Assembly: GCA_000507305.1 (NCBI GenBank)
Contig: DF240209.1
Location: forward strand, 14,885 to 78,884
Length of the DNA: 64,000 nucleotides
Source: Breviolum minutum Mf 1.05b.01
Lineage: Eukaryota > Sar > Dinophyceae > Suessiales > Symbiodiniaceae
Direction: 5' to 3'
Below the pieces are notes generated by a model. That model was given only the letters and a program-made list of their open reading frames with translations, was not told the origin of the DNA and made no database searches. Shown here piece after piece: positions 32,907 to 44,440 of the stretch. The position numbers and the translations under genes are program-made. Within the stretch, counting starts at the first letter, position 1. Each line of letters starts with the position of its first letter.

Positions 32907-33287
32907 ATGGAAGAACGGCAGAAGCAAACGACTGCAAATTTGATGGCTCAGGTACTGGCTTCTAGCATCCTAGGGATGTGCTTGTCACAGTCTCAGATGG
33001 CAGATCTCCTACGTTCTTCATTCGTGGAAGGTGTCATTGCTGTTGACATCAGTGCACACGAAATCTTGTACCATCGCAGCACTTTTCAAGGCCCAAATCG
33101 CTGGGAGACTCTGCTTGGGTCTGGATACCTGTCCAAACCTGCACTGTTGACCAGCAGTAGACGTCATGTGGTACATGAGTTGTCATTGTCATCAGGAAAT
33201 AGACAAAAGTTTATTGAGACCGATGACGGTGTTTGGACCTGCAAAAATCAAAGCCGCCAGTTTTTGCGTGCAAATGCGAAGCTTTAG
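32907..33287 (+). CDS. Open frame of 126 codons, product unknown
   Basis: From an ATG the frame reads MEERQKQTTANLMAQVLASS, ILGMCLSQSQMADLLRSSF, VEGVIAVDISAHEILYHRS and RHVVHELSLSSGNRQKFIET before TAG. Composition is protein-like and the stretch is not repetitive. There is no family match I can see, and single-exon status is unproven. Confidence 0.38.
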   Translation: MEERQKQTTANLMAQVLASSILGMCLSQSQMADLLRSSFVEGVIAVDISAHEILYHRSTFQGPNRWETLLGSGYLSKPALLTSSRRHVVHELSLSSGNRQKFIETDDGVWTCKNQSRQFLRANAKL

Positions 33288-35129
33288 TTGTTAAACTCGG
33301 GATCCGCTGTAGGTGCTCTTTTTGCCTTGGCTCTTGGTCGTTTGAAGCCCAGATGAACACGAGAGTGAGAAGACGTCTTCCACAGGATCAATCATTTTGG
33401 TCTGCATTCTTGGTGTGGTGAATGTCATAGGTTGCTGGTCCTGCCAAGGAGCGAATTTAGGAAGTGAATTGCGGAGCAAACAGAAAAATGCCATGCTCAT
33501 GAAAAGGTAGGACTCACTCAAGATGGGAGTGTTTGCATGCAAGCGCACGCGCATATGCACAAGCACACCACGGGACCATTCCCTCTTTTCTTGCCGCAGG
33601 AACTCTGAGGGTATTCCCATATCACAGTGCGATGGCAGTGACATCGGACAATATGATACAATGCATCAACATGTGGCGCAACATGATCGCCACAATGGCA
33701 ATACGACGAAATGATTGACGTAACATTAAATGACATTCTATGCTGATTTTGTTTTCGATGATTTCACAACATACTACACTACACATAGGCTAGGTGGTTT
33801 GTTCACATAGTATACTGTATACATATTATCGGACAGTTTCGGATGTTACGGCTGTATCACAGCGCCGTCTGGTTGCAGTCAGACAATATGGTACTGATGA
33901 TATGAGGTTTGCAAGGGGATGCACACTTGATATCATGTCTCTAAAATATATCTACACAGATGTATACAGTCTTTACGTCTACCCCCTTTTTCTTCCAAAG
34001 TATTTGCACGTCTAGCCTAGCAGAAGTCCGGAGAATGCACGTGCGCAACGTGAGGTCTTGGGACTGCAGGCAACGTTGTCCTACCGCTTGAAAAAGCTTC
34101 GCAAAATTCTCTGTCGGGAGGACTTGATATGACTTGATCCGGCCATGGATTGCTGATTTGCTGATCATTAGAAGTGCTTTATCTCCCAAAACCAGCACAT
34201 AGAGGACCTTCAACTTAGGAGTTGTGAAGCTTCAGCTCAAACCGGCAGATTCATGGATGAGCATGCTTGTCAAGGCGAACTAGCGGCTACAGAATAGTGT
34301 TTGACTGCTTGCGTGATGTTTGAGCCCACACATAGCTATCTGTTTTCTCAACCTTTTTTTGAACACTCCTTTCTTTTTAGCCTTGCTTTTTGACACTGCC
34401 TGCACTCTTGCCCTGTCAGTTTTTCAACCCCAACCTTGTTTCTTTAAATGGCTCCAACCTTTTCTTCAACCCTATGTTCTTTGGACCCCCACAGACTCAC
34501 TTGCGCGTTCCAGGAAGTGCTTCTCCGCGTCGCGGAGCAAGTTCTTATTTCCACGGCAGGGATCTGAGGAAGGTCCGCAATCCCTACCCTGCATTTCCAC
34601 ACAAACCCTAGTGTTGAACACATATTCCACGTTTGCGCCTATTTCTGCAGTACGAGGAGGCGTACTTGTCCAAACCACAACAGGGTTTGCACTTTGTCTT
34701 CTTGTCAGTCTATCCGGACATGTCATGTGTCCACCGCTTTGGAAAACTTCATTGAAGCGCAGACATCAAAACCAAGCTGGGCCATTGGACAAGCCGAAAA
34801 TATCACTCCAAGGGGCACGCTTTTGACAACAGCTTGGATGGCTAAAATTGTGATTGAACGTAGTTTGAACGCACCTGTCCATTTGAGGTTTTTGTATCGC
34901 TTGTGGTGATCGTTGTTGAGCTTTCACCCTACAGCATAGGCCAGGTTGTTTAGGAGAATTGATGATGGAAAGTGACTGGATCTTAGAGTCTAATGAATTG
35001 ACTCTAGAGTTCAGCCATTCCGGTTTCGAGGATTCCAAGGTTACTAAGGTTACTATGTTTTTTCAATGCTGTGAGTTTCCTCTTTCCTCAGTTTAGATTT
35101 TACTGATTCCGGTTACTCAGTGATATAGT

Positions 35130-35343
35130 GGAGCATCAGCGCTGGCACCGGAGGTGGAGGTGCAGGAAGTGCTGGTATTGTGCTTGGCGCAGGCAGAGTC
35201 TTTATTCCTTTCTCGCTGCATTTATTACTTGTTGGTACTCATCCTTTGATTTGTGTGCTCGATGGCCTTGTTTGGAGCTGGACCCTCACCATGCAAAAAT
35301 ACATAATTTCACGGTATCCCATATGCTCATACAGATGAGTCAT
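35130..35343 (+). CDS. Glycine-rich exon-like segment
   Basis: After GTGGAG a frame without stops for 70 codons begins ISAGTGGGGAGSAGIVLGAG and continues through hydrophobic sequence (VFIPFSLHLLLVGTHPLICV) to TGA. Only the first 25 codons have clear coding character. Product unknown. Confidence 0.3.
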
Positions 35344-35417
35344 TCGTCACCAGTGTCATGTTTTTTTCGCATGTCAGTCCACCAAACCAACGTGGACGTG
35401 GACAAACTGGTACATAG

Positions 35418-36110
35418 ATGGAAAAAAGACATCACGTCAAAAGACTCAGCGTGGACAAAGTAACGATAGAAGACTTCACCTCCACAGGGACCAACAATCT
35501 TTTTCCACGAATGCCTGGAGCAGGACTTTGCTGCATCGCCGTGCTCCGCGGACGTATGGTGATGGCTGAACACAGGCACCTCCGAGACGTCCGAGAAAAG
35601 CCTGAGACAGTTGGACTTGGAGCTGTGTCTGCCGTGTCTGCCGAGGTTCGGGCTGCTACCAGATCGGATGTTGCGGCAAGAGCTTCGAGCTACGGAGGTG
35701 TGGTCACTGTGGTCCGATGTTCGACTCACAAAAGCAAGCAGTTCGTTCAAAAAAACAAACTTCGCAAACTTCATTACGACCTCTGGCACATTCCAGAAGC
35801 TACCCAGAACCTTCCTTCTGCCAAAGTCGGAAGCATGCCACCCGGGAAAAACAATAAGAGCAGTAAGAGTGCAAAAAGTAGAGCAACTAGGAGTAGCAGA
35901 GTAGAAAGAGTAATGAGAGTAGTAAAAGCAGTAAGAGCGGTCAGAGCAATTGGGAGAAGTATGAATACTAAGGGCAGCAAGACTAGTTGCACAAGATTTG
36001 GTCAGTGTTTTTCAAGAGAAGTCTGGGACCAAAACACCCATGAGACTCTTTGGTGGAGCATTTTCCTGTTGACTCCATGCGTCCCTGACACTTCGCTCGT
36101 GTTTGCATAG
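35418..36110 (+). CDS. Longest open frame in the window (230 codons), uncertain
   Basis: The frame runs from MEKRHHVKRLSVDKVTIEDF to a TAG. Parts such as VSAEVRAATRSDVAARASSY look protein-like. A stretch near 35850-35970 is a degenerate AGTAAGAGC-type repeat giving a Ser/Arg/Lys/Val-rich peptide. Length alone makes it notable, but repeat content and two other open frames make coding status doubtful. Confidence 0.3.
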   Translation: MEKRHHVKRLSVDKVTIEDFTSTGTNNLFPRMPGAGLCCIAVLRGRMVMAEHRHLRDVREKPETVGLGAVSAVSAEVRAATRSDVAARASSYGGVVTVVRCSTHKSKQFVQKNKLRKLHYDLWHIPEATQNLPSAKVGSMPPGKNNKSSKSAKSRATRSSRVERVMRVVKAVRAVRAIGRSMNTKGSKTSCTRFGQCFSREVWDQNTHETLWWSIFLLTPCVPDTSLVFA

Positions 36111-36718
36111 GCGTCGAGCATGCGCAGCTCAGTCATCTCAGGCGTTGGCGCGGAGGCCACCGAACTTAGAGCTACAGCGAGAAAATTTTCGGAGCAACGA
36201 TTTCTTCAACGTGATTTCTTTCATTCCTGGGATTTTTTTTGCTAAATTTCATGAACATACATTGTCGTGCAGGTTTCACCCACCTTTTACAGCTTGCTGA
36301 GGTGACCCTGCACACGCATAGTTCTATCGCTTCGCCCACTACACACGTTCACGCGGTGTGAAATCAGCTTGGCGAATGACCCGAAAAGACACGGACTGAG
36401 ATGAAAAATGCTCCGCAAACTTGCAAGTGTGACAGGATAAGTATTGGCGGGAGAAAGCAGCCCAAGTCTTCACAGTTCCCGCAAAGCTTTTGATCTTGTC
36501 TTGGTTGTTCCATTGGTATGATTGATAAGATATGATATGTGTTGATTGCAAGTGTGGGAGGCTACTCCATCCAGTCTAGAATTGTTTACGCTTGTACCTG
36601 ACACCCGGGGAATGGTTATGAACTACCGCACAGGCAAACCAGTCCGATGGTCTGAGCATGGTAGTGCGCAGCTGAAGTGGACTTGTAAGTGATTGTAATA
36701 CAGGTGCACAATTTGCAG

Positions 36719-38331
36719 ATTGTCCCGAGCAGTTTTTTGGTTTTAGCAGACACACAGCGTATCCTCAAAGCGAGCTACTGGGCAAACCTGAGTTGCTTTG
36801 TCCACCAGCAGCCACTGGAGAGTTTGGCATCATGCTCTCAGTTTGATGCCAGGAATGGGATTTCAGCTAAAATCAGATATTCACCTCAGCACTCTTTACA
36901 CCTGTAGCTGGTCTATGCCATGGTTGCAGGGCTGTTCAGCCATTGGCCAGGAACGCACCTGTTGATTTTGTGCACGCCACGTGCCCTGTGAGACATGGAA
37001 TGACAGAAATAACATGAACTAACAAGATCAAGTTACAATCCTCGGAAGGAGTGCATCGCTGCCGGTCCGTGCTCGCCAGGCAGTGCAAGTCATGGAAGTT
37101 CCTTCGCGACTTGCCCTGCTCCGCACATCCAGGCGTTGAAGAAACATGGCTCACCACAGCCATGCGCCACATTTCAAGCACCTCAACTTGACGTGAGACA
37201 GCATTATCCCAAATCTGCTGTTCTAGGTTTCTAGGTAGAAGCGAGTAGCCGGAAGCATCGGAAGCACCACAGTGAAAGCTTTGCTTTGCAAGAATTGGAC
37301 CCCAGGCGCTGGATGCTCAAGCGCCTGCCTGCTTGGAGGGTGGACGGGACCGGCAGACTTGTGTGCACAGAACAGGTTTGGAGTGATTTCTGCGCAGGTA
37401 GAAAAATTGTACAAGGTACTTCAATGCAGGGCAGCCTTCTTAAGCTTTTCAAATGTCTTAGTCATACATATTCTGTAACATGTATATGATATGTATAATT
37501 ATATATACTTACAGTATCTTACAGTAGTCATGTTATGTAACAATATCATTATCCTAGTTGCTAGACTGCATGGACTGCATCGACTGCGTCAATAAGACCA
37601 TGTCCCAGGAGTGTGAGAGCTTGCCAGAGCGGGCAGAATTGAAAGCCTTTGCCAGATCCATCGACCAAAGCTTGAAGGAGCTCCGTAGCCATGAGCAGAA
37701 AATCCACAAATCCTCGGTAGCTCCTTCTCAACTTCTGATTTTGAAGCCTGCGCTGTGTGATCAAAAGTGGAGGCGCTGGAGTAATTCAGCCATTCGTCCG
37801 CTATAAAGGAGTCTTTGGAGACCACGAAAGAAGCACGGAAGCGCTTCGAGCGACGTGTCCGGATGCCTGCTGAGGTTGTCAGAATGCCATGGCAATAGCT
37901 ATTGCAGCTATAGTCAGATGCAGGGCAAACTAAATGACTAGCTTTCCAGCTTGTAGCAAGATGGAATGGAATCACATGGAACAAGCGTATATAAGAGGCA
38001 ACTAATCGCAAGCTGGTTGCACTGATTGCACTTCTTTTCAAAAGCTGTACGGCCCATCCTATTTTGGTTGAACAAACTGATTGACTCCACGTCTCGAGAG
38101 TCCGAGTGACTTCATCTTTTCGAGTTTCAGGTTTGCGACTATCGCTACGCTGAAATAGAGGAGTGCCGGGGAGCTGTAGAACTGTAGCATTGGGCATTAG
38201 ACACATTGCAGACCTCGAAGGACAAAGGTCAAGTGCTTGCAGATGCCTATGGTGGTCTTCTCAGACTTCTGCTACTGCTTGCTGTGGGCCATGACTGGAA
38301 GAGGCAACGTAGAATTTGCACTGCACTTTGA
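36719..38331 (+). CDS. Multi-exon gene, cysteine-containing protein, product unknown
   Basis: Exon 36719 to about 36888, after TTTGCAG: FLVLADTQRILKASYWANLS. Exon 36951-36987: NAPVDFVHATCP, ending at GTGAGA. Exon 37049-37192: ECIAAGPCSPGSASHG, then ATCPAPHIQALKKHGSPQ, ending at GTGAGA; its phase agrees with the previous exon. Exon about 37279-37397: LQELDPRRWMLKRLPAWRVD, GTGRLVCTEQVWSDFC. Exon 37565-37716: MSQECESLPERAELKAFARS, SLKELRSHEQKIHKSS, ending at GTAGCT; phase agrees with the exon before. Exon from 38131: VCDYRYAEIEECRGA, after CGAGTTTCAG, phase agrees. Segment 38212-38331: KDKGQVLADAYGGLLRLLLL, GHDWKRQRRICTAL, then TGA. The intron before the last segment would be only 36 bases. Repeated cysteines and a late Lys/Glu-rich helix are the only traits I can name. 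Confidence 0.52.
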
Positions 38332-38559
38332 TACTGGAACCCTAGAGCCTCGAAGTTGCGCAACTGGCAGATATCAGTTTGAAGCCTGAAGGTGTAGCAA
38401 AAAGAGATGGAAAGCTACTTTCTCTTTCGTTTCAAAACTGTAGGAGTGAAGGAACAAAGAATACACAATGCATGTTGAACACATATGTACGATAAATGTA
38501 AACATACCTATTTGAATGAAATTGGTTATATGAACAAGCGGAGAAGTGATACAGTAGAT

Positions 38560-38880
38560 CAATTAATCATTAGGTAGATAAACGAATACATGATTAACAT
38601 AATTATGAATTAAGGAATAAATGAATACACGAATACATGGATACATGGATACATGGATGAGTGGATAAATGCATAAGAAATAGATAAATAAAGGAACAAA
38701 CAAAGAGACGAACAAATGCATCAATGCAAATACATAACTAGATAGAACACGAGAAATCCATAGGTTTGCCAGCAAAACAGTTATATAATATGTTGACGGA
38801 TGAGTAAACAGATTTAGGAATACATAGATGAGTAAGGAAATTGATAAATAGTTGATCAGCAAATTGAATAGATTAGCAAG
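38560..38880. repeat. GATA/GAATACAT-type tetranucleotide array, left block
   Basis: Degenerate GATA, GAATACAT and GGATACAT units for about 320 bases. AT-rich and without coding signal. Confidence 0.85.
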
Positions 38881-38959
38881 GTAACGTCCCAGGTAGTGGC
38901 GGTGGGTAATTTCACACGGCGTTTTTTTTCCCTACCACGAAACAAGTTCAGTGAATGCT

Positions 38960-39520
38960 AAGATGCCCCATCCCATTCCATGTGTTCCGTAGCAGCGACC
39001 ACGTGTGCAAGTGCAAGGAACGTGAACAGTGGACATCCACCCACCCCGCCCTGTTCCATGTGTTCCGTAACATCGGCATTGAGCATGTATGCAAGTTTCA
39101 GAGAGAACCCGACAGTTGCGTAGCAGGGACCACCATGTGTTTGGTAGCATCCCAAACATGTCAGATGGAAAAAACATGCAAATTTGTTACCGCCACTAGT
39201 CAGGACGACGGCGTAAACTAAGGGTACAGCGCTGCTCAATGGCCACGTGCCGTGCGCGTGTTTGTTTTCAAGGTGCAAATCGAGTCTTCAAGTAAAACCA
39301 TTGCAATTACAGCTTGAAAGTGTGTATAGTACATCTCAATCAAAGTCATGCGAAATTGGATTTTTGAGCTTTTGTGAAAAGCTTTGTGTTTCTCAAACTT
39401 GCATTGAACATGTGGAGTATTGACAGTGTGTGCTACTGCCAAGAACGTTGACATCCCCACCCCCGGACTGTCCCTATGGGCTGCGTAGCATCAACCATGT
39501 GTGCTACTGCAAGGCACGTT
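38960..39520. repeat. Diverged direct repeats between the two GATA arrays
   Basis: Several copies of a pattern TTCCATGTGTTCCGTAGCA ... CATGTGTGCAAGTG ... AACGTGAAC occur, near 38975, 39052, 39120, 39410 and 39480. Each ends near CCACCC or CACCCC. The copies are 60-80% alike by eye. Together with the flanking GATA arrays this forms a nested repeat island of about 1.7 kb. Confidence 0.5.
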
Positions 39521-39689
39521 CACGTCAAAAACAGCGTGAAGACAAATTTGATGACCTTGGGCTGAGTGGGAAACCACCCAAGACACAGTGAATGTAAAGA
39601 TAGTAGATCAAAGGGGTAACATATCAAACATGTGACAAAGATGGATGCTGGTTAACCTTCCAAGTTTTCTCAGGTTGGGTGCTGAGCTG

Positions 39690-39969
39690 TGACAGTTGAA
39701 CGAATAGACAGATAGATTATTAGATGAATGAATAGATAAGTAGATAAATAGATAAACAAATAAATAAATGAATAAACACATAAATATGTACTGCTAATGA
39801 ATGAATAACTGGTAAATCATTTTGTAACTGAAATAAGACAGATAGATAGAAATATAGAGCAATAGAGAGATAAAGAAATGGATAAGATAGATAAGCATGT
39901 AGATACACAGATACATAAACACATAGAAGCATACAAACATAGATACTGTACTGTACATAGGTAGATAGG

Positions 39970-40004
<35 letters not shown>

Positions 40005-40260
40005 ACAGATAGATACATAGATAAATACATAGATAGACAAACAGATAGATACATAGATGGAAATATATAGATGCATACTGTCTCATACAGTAGACAAATC
40101 CAACAACAGACAAGTAGATGAACTGATGCATAGGTGAATTGTATAAACAGAGAATAGCAAACTGGACAGTGGGTGAGCAGATAAATAGCAGCATTGAAAA
40201 ACCGATAGATTGAAAACGAATGAACCATATGTATAGAGACGCATACGTACAACATCTATG
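39690..40260. repeat. GATA tetranucleotide array, right block
   Basis: GATA and GATAGATAC units over about 570 bases, with a pure GATAGATAGATAGATAGATA run near 39965-40005. Minus-strand open frames here (YLSIYLSI-type peptides) are repeat artefacts. Confidence 0.93.
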
Positions 40261-40312
40261 CTTATATGTCGTAGTTTCTGAGTTAGTTTTTGAACTCATT
40301 GTGTTTTTGTTT

Positions 40313-40767
40313 CCACGTGCCGAAGCGCTTGAGGTCCGAATGGGCCAATGAAACCTGGAGGGAGCTACCTCTATGAGTTGAGGTGCGGTGCAGGGACTCC
40401 GCCAGCTTTGTCACGAGCCTGACATATCAGAGATGTGAAGACTTTAAGGAGAGAAGAAGCATCATTCCGGAGCACTGAGCTGAATTGAGATCCTAGCAAA
40501 AAAAGCAATCAACACCAAAAACCTTTAAACCTTGAACAGTTGGAGCACTTCGAAGACTTGGAAGTCAAGAAAAGCCCACTGCACAGTATGCAGATGCACG
40601 CGACAGGCGTTGGGTAGATGCCGTCCAAGAGCTGAATCATGAGTGCTCCTTGCGGCAAGGTGATGTTTGTGTCAGCTGCATGGCTGCATTGGCACTGCAT
40701 TGGCTTGTGGCATATCACAGAAGGGATTGGAATGGATTCGGCGGAGGATGGTAGACAAGCATGTCCA
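40313..40767 (+). CDS. Exons of an unknown protein just after the GATA array
   Basis: Segment about 40313-40378 encodes VPKRLRSEWANETWRELPL. Segment about 40393-40479 encodes DSASFVTSLTYQRCEDFKER, then RSIIPEH and TGA. A continuous frame 40537-40767 encodes ALRRLGSQEKPTAQYADARD, RRWVDAVQELNHECSLRQGD and VCVSCMAALALHWLVAYHRR before TAG: about 77 codons with strong protein-like composition, and the best exon of the three. Its start is probably an AG near 40549. The helix-rich sequence vaguely resembles plant-type organellar RNA-binding repeats, but I cannot assign a family. Alternative frame at the right end is also open. Confidence 0.45.
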
Positions 40768-41962
40768 CAAGCACTCTTCACATCTCTTTGCCTGGTACGG
40801 CTGGAAGCTTGTTCTTGGCTGTGGATCTCCTCTTGCTACGTAGAACACATTTCGTGGAGGCATTCTTGGTATGTTCGTGTAAACACATTGAGCTCAACAA
40901 TGCACCATCGTATTCATCAAGAAGTGAGAAGGCATTCTCATATGTGTATCAGCTCATGCATCATTCTAGGATTTGCTTACACCACTTACAGACCAATTCA
41001 TATATTCTTATCTGTTTCCTTATGCAATGGTAAAGCCTCAACCTGGAAGTGCATTTCTCTGACTCAAGCCTGGCCTCCCTTTCATGTGGAGGCCAGGCAC
41101 GAGGCCCATGAGAAACTGCATTTTGGGTGTTGGGACCCCGCGAAAAATGAACATTTTTAAGTATATACTATAATCAGTGTTGTTAGAACCTGATTGTAAT
41201 GATGACGATAGGACGATGATGATTATTTCTTTTGAAAGGACATATTTTATTTCTTTGTTGAAATGACTTTGCTTTTTTGATGTTTATTGGGCTCCTACTG
41301 CTTTTAGTTCTCAGGGGCGCTCGGTTTGGTAGGGATTTTGGTGGCATTCCTAGGGTGTTGGTCATGACACCAAGCTTTTGAGCTTCATTGGATTTGTTGG
41401 CCAATGATATCAGCCACGTATCACTTGATGTGTCAATATGCAAACATGCGTTGCGTCAGGTTTTTCCCACTCGCCCACTTAAAGGCTATTGCAGTTGTTA
41501 GGCACACTTTATCATATTCTATCATCTTCTTCTGCACTGCTCACACTCGGTGGGCTCAGCAAGCCACTGATCCGGGCTATTCCACGATTCTCCTGAGACC
41601 TGCTCTCCTACCTGCGCAATTATCCACAAGCAGATCAGGATGCCAATGGAGGCAAGATTGCGAAGCGAACTGCAAACAAATCCACAAACCAATGGTGGAA
41701 CATAATCAAGAACAGCTGCTATTTGAGTTTTGAGAGGGTTGTCATGGTGCCAAATTTGAGAAATAAGGTTGTCACTTAGCCAGACATTTTCCGACCAAAA
41801 ACGGATCTTCCCTTTTGGAGTGCTCGCAGGTCACGGAGTGCTTGGGTCTGAAGCTTGAGCGGCCAACCCTTGGACCTGTGTTCTACCTAGGAACTAGAGA
41901 CGATCCACTGGACTTTTTAAAGCTTTAAAACGGTTCAAGATGTTTACACTACCCGTCAGCCG

Positions 41963-42154
41963 TTGGAAAGAAGTACAATGCAAGCCTGTGGGTATGATAG
42001 GAGCAAAGACTTGATGATGGCAAAAAATCAGCAGCAACAGGAGCAAAAGCAGCAAAAGCATGACACCGGCTGGTACATGACATGTTGTTTTGCTGCAGCC
42101 ATTCTTGGTCTACTTGTGAGCAGCTTCCGGAGCCTCTCGCTAGGAAAAGGGTAG
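41963..42154 (+). CDS. Short frame with Gln-rich stretch and one hydrophobic segment
   Basis: The frame encodes MMAKNQQQQEQKQQKHDTGW followed by YMTCCFAAAILGLLVSSF and a basic end, then TAG. It could be a signal-anchor exon, or an artefact of a CAG-rich stretch. It lies 160 bases before the PPR exon and might be its first exon. Confidence 0.25.
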   Translation: MERSTMQACGYDRSKDLMMAKNQQQQEQKQQKHDTGWYMTCCFAAAILGLLVSSFRSLSLGKG

Positions 42155-42311
42155 CTTGCTGCTAATGAAGTGCTTATCGTACTATGAACAGGTTGTTCTT
42201 GCTTGCTATCAGCGCTGAGAACATCAAGACATGACACCCCAAGAATTGAAGTGTGCATGAAACTGGCTTGGAAACAATGGCACCCTGCCTCCGCATATTA
42301 GCAAAAAATAG

Positions 42312-42672
42312 TTTCCTTACTTTGCTTCGATCTTGGAACCATGGCGCATGACCTACACCGCAGCTGCGGCACTTTGCCGTGCTCGGCAGTGGCAGCGAAG
42401 TCTGGCTCTACTGCCGAAGATACCACTTACACGACTCACACCCAAGCACTTGGGTGCCACTCTGGTGGCACTTGGTGCCGGTGCTCAGTGGGAAGAAGCA
42501 ACATTTTTGTTGCTCCAAAGCTCTGCTGCCGATGCAGGTGCCGTGGCAGCTGTGCTTGGCGCATGTGGAGAAGCGCGGCGCTGGGAGCAGTGTCTACAGC
42601 TATTGGGAGAGATGCAAGCCCGGCGAGTGGAATCAAACCTCGCATGCTACACAGTCGCAGTGCTGTCCTCAG
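42312..42672 (+). CDS. Pentatricopeptide repeat (PPR) protein exon
   Basis: The frame is open from 42312; the first ATG is at 42348. It reads MTYTAAAALCRARQWQRSLA, LLPKIPLTRLTPKHLGATLV, then AVAAVLGACGEARRWEQCLQ, LLGEMQARRVESNLACYTVA. The last part shows the helix-turn-helix PPR pattern (ACGEARRWEQCLQLLGEMQ followed by V-x-x-N-x-x-x-Y). About three repeats are covered. It ends at a GTCCAA donor at 42673. PPR proteins bind organellar RNA, and most act in plastids or mitochondria in processing or editing. No targeting peptide is seen, so an upstream exon may be missing, and no further PPR exon was recognised downstream. Confidence 0.72.
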
Positions 42673-42729
42673 GTCCAAGATTCATCTATTTGGCGTCGCG
42701 CGATCTCATCAGGGGCTGCATGACACCCA

Positions 42730-42895
42730 CATCTACATGTACATCATCGTCATTTTCATCATCACAGTGGTGATCGTCGTCATCTCCTCCTCCTCATCAA
42801 TCAGGATGATTCTCATCCTCATCCTCATCCTGATCATCCTCATCCTCCTCTTCCGCCTCCTCCTCCTCCTCATCATCTTACTCCTCATTGTCTCC
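42730..42895. repeat. TCATCC/TCC pyrimidine-rich repeat
   Basis: ATCATCGTC, CTCATCCTCATCC and CTCCTCCTC units follow the PPR exon donor, so they lie in its downstream intron. Frames here give poly-Ser/Ile/Leu peptides. Confidence 0.85.
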
Positions 42896-44440
42896 TGATG
42901 CCCGACATCACTCCTGAATAATGTTCATACCCTGGGAAGAGAGTGTTTCGTATTGTTGCTCATTTCTTGCAGCTGTGTGGTTCAAGCTGAAAAGGAGGGT
43001 GGAGAGGCCCTTCGCACTGCAACTTGGACGGTCAAAGCAGCTCTCACCAGGAACCTAAATTTGGGCAAGGTCGCAAAAGTTGGGAGCACGACTCCCTTTT
43101 GACTACGATATTGCCTTTATTCACTTTTTTGCACGAATATTTTCCATGTATATGGCAACCGAGACAGCATTTCTTGACCCTCGGTGACTTCTAGGCCAAT
43201 GCTCCGCTGTGGCACTGGTGTTTCTTGACGCAAGGCTTCTGCGAAGAGGGAATGGCAGGCCACATGTGCAAAGAAGCGCAATCACGAAAAACATTGAAAA
43301 ACGAACCCATATTTTTCTGCACAAAGAACATAGCAACTAGAAATCAATAGCAAGCCTGTAAAATTCAAACTGCCCAGATTTTTGGGCGTAAGTGGTGAAG
43401 TTGCTGCCGGTTACTCGAGTTGTTTTTATCTCCTGGCGCCTATGTGCGAGGGATGGGGGAAATGTTTGAGATGTTGGGATGCACTTCATGAAAGGCTTTG
43501 TCATCCAAGGGCGCTGTACCACTTGCAGCTGCTCCCTGTGACTACACTTAGGTGTTGGGATGGACGCTTCGACTGGCACTGCTGGCGCAGGTTGCGAGCA
43601 TCAAAGTGTCGATTCAACTGCCAGCCAGAGATCTTCGGCAGCAAGCTGCAGACCTGATATTTCAAAACCAATTATTGTGTGTATCAGACCTGTTTGAAAG
43701 TAAGCTATTGGTATACTTGTCTGATAATACCATGTCAGCTATCATTGCGTGACTTCTGTTTCCCTCGACTCAAAGCTGTTGAACTTTTTCCAAAGCCACC
43801 GCTTGCACAGGGTCCCCTAAGGGGCCATTTTGTAAACCTCCTAGACAGTCAGAACATTTCACACCTAAGGGATTGGGAATTTCAGAAATTCTATACTTCA
43901 AACATCTTGAGCCTCAAGGTTCCTTTTTACGTCTTCAACAATCCCCTAGTTCAGAGGCAAGCTGCAACTCAGGAAAAGAAATGCTTTGGTGAGCAAGCAG
44001 CTAAATTGGAACTTTTAGTTTCTTGTCCTCAATTCGAACTACACACAGGCAGACCACCGCTACCCGCCTTGGAGGCTGTAGACGTGCCAGTCTTTTCAGG
44101 TTGAAATTTGGTTTCGTCATCGCAACCAAGCTAGAAATGCAGACCTGCATCTTTTTGAAGATTGCCATTTACTTCCATGTGTCACAGCAATGTTGGTAAT
44201 GTTGGTATGTCTTTGCGGCGAACTCAGGTAGTCGAGCTTAGTGCCTCTGAGGGTAGCAAGGCTTGGGAGGAGAGTCTCCGTGTTGTCTGGCTATTGATTG
44301 TTGGTGCAGTGTATTTTGCTTGCCAGCATTGCTTTTCTGCTCTCCCCTTGTGCCATCTCTTGAATTTGAAGGGACATCGACAAGATTGGGCCGTGCACGT
44401 CCTTTTCTGCCTTACGATTTGGTTACTCTTAAGTGCGCAG

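Noticed and set aside
34320-34826. 168-codon + strand open frame
   Set aside because: Two other + frames and the minus strand are open here, composition is Phe/Leu/Pro-rich without motifs, and no splice signals stand out.
37589-38206. 205-codon open frame on the minus strand
   Set aside because: It is the antisense of + strand exons with consistent phases and canonical borders (37565-37716, 38131 onward).
38960-39520. Repeats with spacers, considered as a CRISPR array
   Set aside because: Repeats are long, diverged and unevenly spaced, there are no cas-like genes, and the genome is eukaryotic.
39720-40299. Minus-strand frames of 118-160 codons (YLSIYLSI type)
   Set aside because: Pure translation of the GATA array.
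42341-42898. 185-codon + strand frame overlapping the PPR exon
   Set aside because: It is a shadow of the PPR frame that continues into the TCATCC repeat. Only the PPR frame has a family pattern.
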